Below are positions 24,220 through 32,721 of a DNA stretch of 64,000 nt, one piece after another. The notes below the pieces were generated by a model, which had not been told where the DNA came from, searched no databases, and saw only the letters and a program-made list of their open reading frames with translations. Positions within the stretch are counted from its first letter, which is position 1; each line of letters begins with the position of its first letter. Made by a program: the position numbers and the translations under genes. This DNA is from Planctomycetota bacterium (GTDB taxonomy: Bacteria; Planctomycetota; B15-G4), in assembly GCA_029259745.1 (NCBI GenBank), contig JAJDEO010000044.1, positions 1-64,000 of the forward strand, in the 5' to 3' direction.

Positions 24220-25563
24220 TCAGTCTTCGCTCGCCGGCCTGCCGAGGTGCTCGACGATGACGGCGGCCGTGAGAGTGAGCGCCGGCAACCACTGCAGGAG
24301 GAGCCGATGGCCGCTGGTGTAGATGTGTCGGGTGACGTTCATGGTGGTGACAAGATAGATGCTCGCGAACCAGCCGAGGACACCGAGGACGAGCCAGATG
24401 GAGAGCCGTCGCGCGAACGCCGTGTCGGATGGTCTGACCCTCGCGAACCAGGCCGCCGGCAACCATGCGACGAGCAACAGCGGGAGGAAACCGAAGGCCG
24501 TGATGTCGAGCAGACGTCCCACGAAACCGGCGACGACCGGCACGGAGCGTCCGGCGAGGACGTCGAGATTGGCGAGCAATCCGATGTCGCCGATGGGCGC
24601 ATCGGCGATCGACGACTGCTGGATGATCACCGTAGGCACGGCGAGCACGGCCGCGCCGACCAGCACCGTGACGATCGCTCGGAAGTCGCGCGGACGACTG
24701 AGCAGCCAGGCGATGAGCAAGACCGCAACCGTCACGATGCCCTCGAACTTCGTCGCCCACGCAGCGGCCGCGAAGAACGCCATGGACGCGAGCGTGCGGC
24801 CGCTGCGATCGCGCGCCAAGACAGCGTCCACGATCAGCACGAGCCACAGAGCGATCACGGCGTCGACATAGCCCGCCGCCACGGCCGACTCGCGCACCTT
24901 GACCAGTGACCATGTCGGCATCGCGAGCAGCGCCACGAGGAGTGCGCGGCCGCGCGGTCCGGTGCGTCCGAGTCGGTCGGTGAGGAACGCGAGCAGTGCG
25001 ATCGTGAAGATCTGCAGGGTGAGCTTCGGGCCCACCATCGCGTCCTGGGGCGAGTGTTCGAAGGCCGGCGCCATGACGGCCGGCACGAGCAGCGGATAGC
25101 GGCGGTGGAAGCCGACGCGCGCCTCGTCGTGCAGCGTCGGCATCTCGATCGCGGCGTGCTCGACCATCTCGCGCGCTCGCGGCGCCCAGAACTTCGTGCC
25201 GTCCGACGTGAACGGCAACCCGGCCGACACCGATGTGCTCGCGACGACGACGAGCGCGAAGGCCGCGCGCACCCAGACCGGCAGCGGCTCGACCTCGACG
25301 AGCGATGCGCGGTGCGCCGCGCGTTGACTCAGCGCCCAACCCGTCGACACGACAGCCAGCCCGATCGGCACGCCGGCCGTGGCCGCCACGCCGAGGAGCC
25401 CGAGCAGGATCTGCACCTGGCCCGTCAGCGCGGCACCCACGGCGGCCGACCAACCGAAGCGGCCGAGCCATCCGAGGTCGCGCGGTGCGAAGCGGCGCAT
25501 CGGTCCCCACCCGGCCAGGACCATGCAGACGACGAGAACCGATCCGACGGCGAGGCTCGTCAT
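24220..25563 (-). CDS. GT-C-like polytopic membrane protein
   Basis: A 447-residue membrane protein with about ten spans. An early periplasmic loop has SDGTKFWAPRAREMVEH and RRYPLLVP, echoing the D-x-K/YPP pattern of PMT/GT39-like enzymes, though weakly. It is probably a lipid-linked-sugar transferase. Start is ATG 25563, one base after the stop of the upstream gene. The second such gene in 4 kb, it differs in sequence from that at 21954. Confidence 0.65.
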   Translation of the reverse strand: MTSLAVGSVLVVCMVLAGWGPMRRFAPRDLGWLGRFGWSAAVGAALTGQVQILLGLLGVAATAGVPIGLAVVSTGWALSQRAAHRASLVEVEPLPVWVRAAFALVVVASTSVSAGLPFTSDGTKFWAPRAREMVEHAAIEMPTLHDEARVGFHRRYPLLVPAVMAPAFEHSPQDAMVGPKLTLQIFTIALLAFLTDRLGRTGPRGRALLVALLAMPTWSLVKVRESAVAAGYVDAVIALWLVLIVDAVLARDRSGRTLASMAFFAAAAWATKFEGIVTVAVLLIAWLLSRPRDFRAIVTVLVGAAVLAVPTVIIQQSSIADAPIGDIGLLANLDVLAGRSVPVVAGFVGRLLDITAFGFLPLLLVAWLPAAWFARVRPSDTAFARRLSIWLVLGVLGWFASIYLVTTMNVTRHIYTSGHRLLLQWLPALTLTAAVIVEHLGRPASED

Positions 25564-25564
25564 G

Positions 25565-26287
25565 TCAATCGATCTGCGCGACCATCTCGCCGACGTACGA
25601 CGAGAAGGCACCCATGCGGCCGAGGTCGAGCACCCAACGCCCCGCGTGTCCGCTGGCGAAGTCGGTCTTGCCCAGCTCGGCCGCCATCATCTCGATCGAC
25701 GTGCCCATCGGCGGACGCGTGAAGATGGGATAGATCGCACGCGGATGGAGCGCCCACGAGACGAGGTTGAGTTCGATGTCGCGCTGGCCGATCGTGATGA
25801 TCGCGTGGTCGTCGGGGATCATCACGCGCAGGTCGCGCAGAGTACCTGTGTGTGCGTTCGCGAAGCTCGCGAGCGTGTCGTCGCCGAGCGTCCAACCGTC
25901 GTGCTGGGCGCGCTGGTGCTGCGCGTCGACCGACCGCGCGAGCGCCCACGCGCCCGTGGTCACGGCGCCGGTCACGAGGACACCGCTCACGAGGCCGCCG
26001 AGCGTTTGCACGAGACGCCGCGGCGCCACGGCCGTGAGCAGGCCGCCGGATGCCAGACCGACGAGCAACCACAGCACGTCCTGGTGGCGCTTCTCGGCGC
26101 GCTTCGAGGCGAAGACAGCCTCCTGCGCGGCATCGAGCGCGAAGTAGTCGGGATGACTGCGCTCCCACTCGACGAGAGCCGCGGGCGCGGGGAGCGTCGT
26201 GCGCTCGACGACATCGACGGCGCCCCACGCGCAGGCGGCGCCGAGCACGGCACATGCGATGCGCCCGACGATCAACGGCGCGCTCAC
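25565..26287 (-). CDS. membrane protein of unknown function
   Basis: A 240-residue protein starting at GTG 26287 within the stop of the preceding lipoprotein gene (GTGA). Two or three transmembrane segments are near the N-terminus (7-25, 73-90, 95-115) and are followed by a soluble C-terminal domain of about 120 residues. No family recognised. Its tight packing between a lipoprotein and a GT-C protein suggests all three act together in the envelope (inference). Confidence 0.65.
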   Translation of the reverse strand: MSAPLIVGRIACAVLGAACAWGAVDVVERTTLPAPAALVEWERSHPDYFALDAAQEAVFASKRAEKRHQDVLWLLVGLASGGLLTAVAPRRLVQTLGGLVSGVLVTGAVTTGAWALARSVDAQHQRAQHDGWTLGDDTLASFANAHTGTLRDLRVMIPDDHAIITIGQRDIELNLVSWALHPRAIYPIFTRPPMGTSIEMMAAELGKTDFASGHAGRWVLDLGRMGAFSSYVGEMVAQID

Positions 26288-27891
26288 CGCGTCCACGCCG
26301 CTTCGAGCTCGAACGACCCGGGGCTGCGGAAGAACTCGAGCGCGAGGTCGCCGTCGTCCCACGCGTCGGCGAAGCGCTGGAACGGTCCGTCGGCGGGGCG
26401 CGGCGCGCGCAGGATCGCATCGGAGGCGTCGAGCGGCATCGAGTTCGCCTCGCCGGCCACGATCCAGAGCGCGGCCGTGCCGGACGTTCCCAGCGTGGCG
26501 GCCACGGTGCCGTCGGTGGTGACGAGCTGCCAGCGATCGTCGCCGACCGACTGGAGCGTCGGTTTGTCGGCGCTGCCGATGCGGTCGACGATCGGTTCGA
26601 ACCAGGCGACGAGCGCCTCGACGTCGAAGCCGGTGTCGGGGTCGGTGGTGAAGATGGCGTAGGCATCGTCGTCGCCGACGCGTGCCGTCATGGCTCCGTC
26701 CCAGCCCGACAGGATCTCGGCCAAGTCGGCGACGGCTTGGTCTGCGATCGTGCCCTTGCCGTGCTTCACGATCGCGAGCGGCGCACACCACGCCGCCGCC
26801 GCGCTGGCCCAGGCGTCGCCGTCGGCGCCGAGCGTCCAGTGCGCCTCGGGGACGTACGGAGCCGGGCGCATCGCGGCGAGCATCGTGCCCTCGTCGGGAA
26901 CTTCGGCCTTCACGCGCAGCGGCGAGACGATCAAGTCGTTCATGTCGTCGAAGCCATCGTTCGCGACGTCGGCGAGATTCACCGGTCCGCGCAGCGCCTC
27001 GATGCGCAGGGCGGAGACGTCGATCGCATCGAACATCTTCAGGAACGCGTCGAGGATGTCAGAGGAGATGCGCGGGATGTCGCCAAGCGGCCCGGCGTCC
27101 TGGCCACCGCGCTGCATCTGCATCATCATCGCACCGAAGCCTGCAGCCGGCGCCGCCGAGACGAGGTTGCGGAGCTCCGTACGCGCAGCCTGGATCTGGT
27201 CGTGGTAGGCGCGTCCGATGCGTTCGACGTCCCAGACCATCACGAGGCTGTCGGTGCCGTTCGAAGCCTCCGTGAGCCCCGGGGCGCGATCGAGCAGTGA
27301 GCGCGTCACGGACACGCCCTCGAAAGCGGGCGCGAGAATGAGGTGATTGCTCGTCACTTCGGCGTGGACCGTGAGTGTGATCGGCCCGCTGTTCCCGAAG
27401 AGCGCCCCCATCATCGCGAACGGCGATGGGCGCCCGCCGCCGAGCCCGGCGCGCGCCATCGAGATCAGCGCGCCCAACTCGGACTCCGCGTCGACCGTGA
27501 TGCGCACGCGCTGGGCGTCGAGTCGCTCGAAGCCCGAACCCGGTGCGTCGAGCGAGGCCGTCACCTCGTCGGACGACGTGATCGGCACCGCGAACGACTG
27601 TGTGCCGCCGTGGGTCGTCTCGTCGAGCTGCAGCATGACGAGCCGGCCGGTGTCTGCGAGTCCGCGGACCTCGAGACCGACGAACTCGACGAAGAGCCGC
27701 TGGAGCTCACCGGGACGCAGGTCGACCGAGCCGTAGCCGAGAAGCCCGGGAAGGTCGACGCGCATCGGCCAGGCCTCCGCAGCGCCTCCCCCGCCGACAT
27801 CGTCTCCCGACGAACCACACGCGCCGAGCGACAAGCACACGGCGAGGAGAGCAGCGACGACGAGGCGGGTGTTGAGGCGGTGGCGAGTCAT
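26284..27891 (-). CDS. large lipoprotein of unknown function
   Basis: About 535 residues. The signal MTRHRLNTRLVVAALLAV ends in the lipobox LGAC followed by GSSGDD, so the mature protein is lipid-anchored. The aspartate after the cysteine is not at +2, so outer-membrane sorting is possible. The body has two alternating alpha/beta halves resembling the DUF3352 type of layout; I would not assign it. Start is ATG 27891; ATG 27900 is possible. First gene of the minus operon 27891-23782, divergent from queG by about 40 bases. Confidence 0.65.
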   Translation of the reverse strand: MTRHRLNTRLVVAALLAVCLSLGACGSSGDDVGGGGAAEAWPMRVDLPGLLGYGSVDLRPGELQRLFVEFVGLEVRGLADTGRLVMLQLDETTHGGTQSFAVPITSSDEVTASLDAPGSGFERLDAQRVRITVDAESELGALISMARAGLGGGRPSPFAMMGALFGNSGPITLTVHAEVTSNHLILAPAFEGVSVTRSLLDRAPGLTEASNGTDSLVMVWDVERIGRAYHDQIQAARTELRNLVSAAPAAGFGAMMMQMQRGGQDAGPLGDIPRISSDILDAFLKMFDAIDVSALRIEALRGPVNLADVANDGFDDMNDLIVSPLRVKAEVPDEGTMLAAMRPAPYVPEAHWTLGADGDAWASAAAAWCAPLAIVKHGKGTIADQAVADLAEILSGWDGAMTARVGDDDAYAIFTTDPDTGFDVEALVAWFEPIVDRIGSADKPTLQSVGDDRWQLVTTDGTVAATLGTSGTAALWIVAGEANSMPLDASDAILRAPRPADGPFQRFADAWDDGDLALEFFRSPGSFELEAAWTR

Positions 27892-27932
27892 GGCGGCCAT
27901 GGTACACACGGGGGGTGCATGGAGACGGCGGC

Positions 27933-28877
27933 ATGACTGCGGCGGTGACACTCGATGAGCGGGAAGTCGTGCGGCGCGATCTCCTCGAGCTCGGATTCGC
28001 GCGCGTTCGCTTCGCGGCCGCCGAGCCCGTCGATGCGACACGCCTGACGGAGTGGCTCGCTGCGGGACGCCACGCGTCGATGGACTACATGGCGCGCCAC
28101 GCGGCGCTGCGTCCCGACCCGACCGCGTTGTTGGCCGGTGCGCAGAGCGTCATCTGCGTCGCCCTGGCATATCCGGCGACCGACGCGCGCGGGCCGATCG
28201 CCGGGTACGCGCGCGCCGACGACTACCACGACACGCTGCGCGCCGCTCTCGAACGCGGCGTCGTCGCCCTGCGGAAACGGTTGCCGGGCCTCGCCACGCG
28301 CATCTGCGTCGACTCGGCCCCGCTCCTCGAACGAGCCTTTGCCGCGCGCTCCGGGATCGGCTGGATCGGACGCAACACGCTCGTGCTCGACGAGGAGCAC
28401 GGGCCGTGGATGCTGCTGGCCGAAGTGCTCGTCGACCGCGTCATTCCACCCGACGACCCGGTCGTCGCGCGCTGCGGAACCTGCACGGCCTGCCTCGACG
28501 CTTGCCCCACCAACGCGCTCGACCTCGAGACCGGGCTCGACGCGCGGCTCTGCCTCTCCTACTGGACGATCGAGCACCGCGGCGAGATCCCAGCCGACAT
28601 CGCCGAGGCCATGGGACATCGCGTCTTCGGCTGCGACGACTGCCTCACGGCCTGCCCGTTCGGAAGCTCGCCGACACCGGCAGCGGCTCCGTCGGCGACG
28701 ACACCATCACCCTGGCGACCGCGACCCGACCTCGGCGACCCCGACCTCGACGACCTCGAACGTCGCGCGCACGAGTCGTTCCGGCGGCACTTCGGAAGCA
28801 CACCGCTCGAGCGCACCCGCAAAGGCGGCCTGCTGCGCAACATCGAGATCGTCCGCCGCAACAGCGACACGCCGTGA
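27933..28877 (+). CDS. queG: epoxyqueuosine reductase
   Basis: A 314-residue iron-sulfur, cobalamin-dependent enzyme that reduces epoxyqueuosine to queuosine in tRNA wobble positions. The corrinoid-binding N-terminal domain contains DYHDTLR, and ARSGIGWIGRNTLVL is highly conserved. Two [4Fe-4S] motifs follow: CGTCTACLDACPTNAL and CDDCLTACPF. It is short compared with enzymes carrying the C-terminal HEAT-like extension, which is absent. ATG 27933 is chosen because GGAG sits eight bases upstream. Confidence 0.95.
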   Translation: MTAAVTLDEREVVRRDLLELGFARVRFAAAEPVDATRLTEWLAAGRHASMDYMARHAALRPDPTALLAGAQSVICVALAYPATDARGPIAGYARADDYHDTLRAALERGVVALRKRLPGLATRICVDSAPLLERAFAARSGIGWIGRNTLVLDEEHGPWMLLAEVLVDRVIPPDDPVVARCGTCTACLDACPTNALDLETGLDARLCLSYWTIEHRGEIPADIAEAMGHRVFGCDDCLTACPFGSSPTPAAAPSATTPSPWRPRPDLGDPDLDDLERRAHESFRRHFGSTPLERTRKGGLLRNIEIVRRNSDTP

Positions 28878-28943
28878 CGCTGGACGTCCGTCCGCGGGCG
28901 CGTCACGATGATCGGCGCCTCTCCACTCACGACTCGCGATGTC

Positions 28944-29762
28944 ATGACCCTCTTCACGTTCGGCGCAAGCCGGCGCCTCGGCGCCCTCGCTCTCATCACG
29001 ATCCTGGCCGGTGCCTGCGCGCCGCCGGATGACTCCACAGCTCAGACGGCTGAAGTCGCCGCACCGTCGACAGCGCCCGTTGCAGCGAAGAGTGCCGAAC
29101 CGCAGACCGTGCCTGCCGCTGTCGCCGAGCCGGAGGATCAGGACACCCCCGCCCCCTCGACGGAAGTCCGGCAGGGAGGCGACGTGAGTCTGCTGCCGGC
29201 GCAACCCGACGCGCGCTGGATGCAGAAGGGGCTCGTGATCGGCTCGTGGTCGCTCGACCCCGCGCTCGGTCTCGACGAGGCGTGGATCGACGAAGAAGAA
29301 CTGCGCGAGGCCTTCACGAAAGACCGCGTGAAGCGTCGCGAGTGGAAGGGTTTCTCGTCGCAGACTGCGCGCGTCCCGATCGACAACCTGATGCAGAAGA
29401 AGCCGGGCCCGATCTTCGGCTACATCTACGCGCTCGTGCAGCGCAACCGGCCCGACCAGACGTGGCCCGACGAAGAAGCCGTGCTGCACATCACGCACCA
29501 CGGCCCGATGAAGGCCTGGTTCGACGGCAGGCCCGTCTTCGACGAGGACACGCCGTCGGGAACGTCGAACACCGTGCGCATGCGTGTCACGCTCACCGAC
29601 GCCTACGACGTGGTGCTCATCAAGGTCGGGAGCCCGGCGGGCGAGTCGCTCGACGTGACGGTCGTCCTCAGCGATCTCAGTGGCAAGGCCATCGACTTCA
29701 TGGCGTGGAACACCGTGCGCATCCCCGGCATTCCTCGCGACATCCCGCTGCGCGAACGCTGA
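28944..29762 (+). CDS. lipoprotein of unknown function with beta-rich domain
   Basis: About 272 residues. The N-terminus is basic and hydrophobic and ends in the lipobox LAGAC, followed by a Pro/Ala/Glu-rich linker of about 70 residues. The C-terminal domain (about 95-272) has beta-sandwich-like sequence (AVLHITHHGPMKAWFDGRPVF), like carbohydrate-binding or PA14-like folds; this is by feel only. Start is ATG 28944; ATG 28908 would put twelve residues before the signal. Co-directional with queG and the Nudix gene. Confidence 0.6.
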   Translation: MTLFTFGASRRLGALALITILAGACAPPDDSTAQTAEVAAPSTAPVAAKSAEPQTVPAAVAEPEDQDTPAPSTEVRQGGDVSLLPAQPDARWMQKGLVIGSWSLDPALGLDEAWIDEEELREAFTKDRVKRREWKGFSSQTARVPIDNLMQKKPGPIFGYIYALVQRNRPDQTWPDEEAVLHITHHGPMKAWFDGRPVFDEDTPSGTSNTVRMRVTLTDAYDVVLIKVGSPAGESLDVTVVLSDLSGKAIDFMAWNTVRIPGIPRDIPLRER

Positions 29763-29770
29763 CGCTCACG

Positions 29771-30382
29771 ATGCGGTTTGACGACCACGACTCGCTGACC
29801 GGACATCTCAGCGCGTATCGCCCCGTCGACCACGGCCAGGGCGCGGACGACAGCGAGCGCCAGGCGGCCGTCGCGGCTCTCCTCCGCCGCAGCAGCGCGA
29901 CGAGTCTCGACGTGCTGCTCATGACACGCGCGACGCGCGCGGAAGACGCCTGGTCCGGGCATGTCAGCCTGCCGGGCGGGAAGTCGGAACCAGAGGACGA
30001 CGATGCGTGGCACACGGCGATCCGTGAGACGCACGAAGAGCTCGGGATCCAGCTCGATCCGGAGTACGCCACGCGCCTCTGCCAGCTCGAGCGTGTCGCT
30101 GCCCGTGCAAGCGGGCGCATCGTGCCCATGACGATCACGCCGTTCGTGTTTCTCGAGACGCGCGCGCAGCCGGTCGTGCTCGGTGACGAGGCCGCCGACG
30201 CGTTCTGGTTCCCGCTCTCCGAGGCGGCCCGCGGCGCACTCGACCACGAGTACATCTACGTCAACGGGACGGTGCGCCGGAAGCTTCCCGCGTGGCAGCA
30301 CGACGACCGCGTCGTCTGGGGCCTCACGCACCGCATCCTGACGTCGTTGATCGACGCACTGTGCACGCCGCCCCGACTTTGA
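29771..30382 (+). CDS. Nudix hydrolase, CoA-pyrophosphatase-like
   Basis: A 203-residue Nudix protein. The box reads LPGGKSEPEDDDAWHTAIRE then THEELGI, matching the CoA-diphosphatase variant (LLMTRATRAEDAWSGHVSLPGG precedes it, like the LLTxRxxxLxxHxGQVxFPGG signature). It would cleave a nucleoside-diphosphate compound such as coenzyme A or an ADP-ribose derivative. ATG 29771, nine bases after the lipoprotein stop. Convergent with the GGDEF gene. Confidence 0.85.
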   Translation: MRFDDHDSLTGHLSAYRPVDHGQGADDSERQAAVAALLRRSSATSLDVLLMTRATRAEDAWSGHVSLPGGKSEPEDDDAWHTAIRETHEELGIQLDPEYATRLCQLERVAARASGRIVPMTITPFVFLETRAQPVVLGDEAADAFWFPLSEAARGALDHEYIYVNGTVRRKLPAWQHDDRVVWGLTHRILTSLIDALCTPPRL

Positions 30383-30468
30383 CAGTGACCAGATCTCCGA
30401 ACCGATCTCTGCGCCGCTCAGAGCTTCAGTCAGGTCGACCCAGCGCGAACGAACGCATTTTCCGTCCG

Positions 30469-31389
30469 CTACGCCGCTGTCACGAGCTGAAAGTCGCCGT
30501 CGCGCCAAGCCATGAGGCGGTTACGACCCGTCTCCTTGGCGCGGTAGAGTCCTTTGTCCGCGCGATCGACGAGCGACTCCAACGTGTCGCCTTCGCGCAG
30601 GGACGAGACGCCACCGCTCACGGTCACGATCAACGGCTCGTCTTGGCTCGACACCGTGATGGGCGTCTCGGCGAGGTGCGCACGGAAGCGGTCCACGATC
30701 GCGGCGGCATCCTCGGACGTCGTCTCGGGGAAGACGAACAGGAACTCTTCGCCGCCCCAGCGCGCCACGGCGTCCGTCCGTCGTGACACGGTGCGCAACT
30801 CGTTTGCCACGGCGATCAAGACCTCGTCGCCCGCCTGGTGACCGTGCTCGTCGTTGACGAGTTTGAAGTGATCGATGTCGAGCAGCGCAACGCTGAGCGG
30901 ATGTCCGTAGCGCTGAGCGCGCGCCATCTCCTCTTGTAGACGGATGTCGCCGAATCGCCGGTTCGACAGTTCCGTGAGCTGATCCGTCCACGACGCCTTT
31001 TCCGCGGCGAGCTGGATCTGTCGCAGGTTGGCGAGGTTCTGGATCTTCGCCGGAAGCAGGTGAGAATCGAACGGTTTCGAGATGTAGTCGTTGGCCCCCG
31101 CCACGAGGCTGTCGACCTGATGATCCTCGTCGCTTCCCGTGATGACGATGATCGGGAGGGCCATGAGACGCTCGAGGCTGCGAATCGTGCGCACGAGTTC
31201 GCTGCCTTCCATGTTCGGCATCTCGAGGTCGGTGACGACCACATGGACCTCGTGCCCCGGTGCCAGGAGCTTCAGTGCTTGCTCGCCATCCTCGGCCTGG
31301 ATGACGTTGCATCCCTGTTTCGTAAGCAAGCGGGTCAGTAGCGTGCGAACGAGGGTGTCATCGTCAACGACGAGAACGTTGGTCGTCAT
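30469..31389 (-). CDS. response regulator with diguanylate cyclase (REC-GGDEF, PleD/WspR type)
   Basis: A 306-residue two-domain protein. The receiver domain (1-120) has D9, D10, the phospho-acceptor D54 and K105. The GGDEF domain (about 135-306) has the intact active site GGEEF at 212-216 and the inhibitory I-site RRTD at 203-206, exactly five residues before it. It should make cyclic di-GMP when phosphorylated and show product feedback. No kinase gene is adjacent. ATG 31389; the open frame continues upstream without homology. Confidence 0.9.
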   Translation of the reverse strand: MTTNVLVVDDDTLVRTLLTRLLTKQGCNVIQAEDGEQALKLLAPGHEVHVVVTDLEMPNMEGSELVRTIRSLERLMALPIIVITGSDEDHQVDSLVAGANDYISKPFDSHLLPAKIQNLANLRQIQLAAEKASWTDQLTELSNRRFGDIRLQEEMARAQRYGHPLSVALLDIDHFKLVNDEHGHQAGDEVLIAVANELRTVSRRTDAVARWGGEEFLFVFPETTSEDAAAIVDRFRAHLAETPITVSSQDEPLIVTVSGGVSSLREGDTLESLVDRADKGLYRAKETGRNRLMAWRDGDFQLVTAA

Positions 31390-31644
31390 GAGAAGTTCAT
31401 CCGGATGCGAGACGTAGCGGCCCGGCGACGGGAGGCGAATGACATCGCCGCTGGCCGACACACTCATCGGCTGTGCGACCTCAGGGCCTTTGCACCTCCC
31501 GTGAGCGCATTGCGAAAATTCTGTGTGCACATCGGGCACGTTCTCGTGTTGAGGCGCTCCAGAGCCTCGACGCGCTGGCGCGACAAGCGTTCTGCCTACG
31601 GTCGACGAAATGCCCCCTTCAGGACGCGGGCCACAGCGACTGTC

Positions 31645-32121
31645 TCAGGGCGTGCCGAGCAACAGCTCGAAGCGTCGCTCGAGGCTTCGCTGAGACCGGC
31701 GCGCGGGCGTGGCGACGAAGACCGTGTCATCCCCCGCGATCGTGCCCATGACCTCGGGCATGTTCATCGAGTCGAGGGCGAGCGCCACGGTCTGTGCCAG
31801 ACCGGGACGCGTCTGGACGACGAGCAGGTGTGGGCCCGCGGGCCGGATGGCTCGCACGAAGGGCTGGAGTTCGCCCAGCGTGGGGTACTTGTCGCCCGAG
31901 TCGTCAACGGCTTCCGTCTCGGACTCGAGACGATAGACACCGTCGACCTTGCGCGCGCCCACCGCGACGAGATCACGACTCAGGCTCGACTGCGTGATCG
32001 GATACCCGCGATCCTCGAGCCGCTGCACGAGTTCCTCCTGCGTCCGGATCCGACGACGCTTGAGGATGTTGCGCAACGTCCGTCTGCGCTGGTCCTGGTT
32101 TCCGCGCTGTGCTCCTGTCAT
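31645..32121 (-). CDS. argR: arginine repressor ArgR
   Basis: A 158-residue ArgR/AhrC-family regulator. The N-terminal winged helix-turn-helix is about residues 12-80 (SSLSRDLVAVGARKV contains the recognition helix), and the C-terminal arginine-binding oligomerisation domain includes GTIAGDDTVFVA. It would repress arginine synthesis genes when arginine is high; no arg genes are in the window. Start is ATG 32121. About 55 bp separate it from the RidA-family gene stop. Confidence 0.9.
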   Translation of the reverse strand: MTGAQRGNQDQRRRTLRNILKRRRIRTQEELVQRLEDRGYPITQSSLSRDLVAVGARKVDGVYRLESETEAVDDSGDKYPTLGELQPFVRAIRPAGPHLLVVQTRPGLAQTVALALDSMNMPEVMGTIAGDDTVFVATPARRSQRSLERRFELLLGTP

Positions 32122-32175
32122 CGACCCTCCGTCCCTCTATGAGTCAGCCCGCGAGCGACGAGGCGCTCAGAAAAC

Positions 32176-32604
32176 TCAGGTGTTCGCCGGCGCCAGCGCC
32201 GCCGTGGCCTCGATCTCGATCTGCGCCCGGTCTTCCACGAGATCCGCGACCTGCACGAGCGACATCGCCGGATAGTGACGTCCCATCACGCGCTTGTAGG
32301 CGGCACCGACCTCGCGCAGGCTCTCCAGATAGGCCGTCTTGTCGCGGCAGAACATCGTGAGACGCACGATGCTCGCAGCCGACCCACCCGCCGCCGAGAC
32401 GATCGCGACGCAGTTCGCGAGAGCCTGTTCGAACTGCTCGACGAACTCGTCGCTGACGAACTCTTCCTGGGCGTCCCACCCGATCTGCCCCGACACGAAA
32501 ACGAGGTCGTGACCCGCTGGCACTCGCCAGGCCTGTGAGTAACCGCTCGGACGCGGCCATCCATCGGGCAAGACACTCTCGAGGCGGTCCTTGTTCATGC
32601 GCAT
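32176..32604 (-). CDS. RidA (YjgF/UK114) family protein
   Basis: A 142-residue RidA-superfamily protein, of the kind that hydrolyses reactive enamine/imine intermediates. Family marks are LVFVSGQIGWDAQ, the FEQALANCVAIVSAAGG segment, VRLTMFCRD, and the C-terminal EIEATAAL. The catalytic Arg of RidA (before xxVGxLxFISG, mid-protein R105) could not be assigned confidently, so it may belong to a Rid2-7 group. ATG 32604, with in-frame ATG 32598 possible; an inverted repeat covers this region. Confidence 0.85.
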   Translation of the reverse strand: MRMNKDRLESVLPDGWPRPSGYSQAWRVPAGHDLVFVSGQIGWDAQEEFVSDEFVEQFEQALANCVAIVSAAGGSAASIVRLTMFCRDKTAYLESLREVGAAYKRVMGRHYPAMSLVQVADLVEDRAQIEIEATAALAPANT

Positions 32605-32629
32605 AATCTACCAGTATTCGCATGAACAA
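32591..32629. repeat. inverted repeat covering the ridA-family start codon
   Basis: TTGTTCATGCG at 32591-32601 and its exact reverse complement CGCATGAACAA at 32619-32629, separated by 17 bases. Both arms include an ATG reading toward or away from the gene. It could be an operator for autoregulation or a translation-control hairpin. Confidence 0.5.
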
Positions 32630-32631
32630 CA

Positions 32632-32664
32632 AACCCTCCGGATCGCTGGGCGACCCGGAGGGTT
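32632..32664 (-). terminator. hairpin terminator of the PPC-domain secreted protein gene
   Basis: Arms AACCCTCCGGATCG and CGACCCGGAGGGTT (14 bp) around the loop CTGGG. The one mismatch is A-C on the plus strand but U-G on the minus strand, so the stem is intact in minus-strand RNA. It lies 44 bases past the stop of the secreted-protein gene, and TTGTTGTT follows on the minus strand. Confidence 0.75.
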
Positions 32665-32693
32665 CGTGGGAGTTCAGACGCTCGCGGAGCAGG

Positions 32694-32721
32694 CTACTCG
32701 CCGAGGGACTACTCGCCGAGG
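32694..32721. repeat. 13-bp direct duplication carrying the stop codon
   Basis: CTACTCGCCGAGG occurs at 32694-32706 and 32709-32721. On the minus strand each copy reads CTC GGC GAG TAG, so the secreted protein has two successive in-frame stop-codon-containing copies of its last codons. Confidence 0.6.

Noticed and set aside
30383..30468. Terminator between the Nudix and GGDEF genes
   Set aside because: Only a 5-bp stem (CTCTG/CAGAG) is visible; too weak to call.
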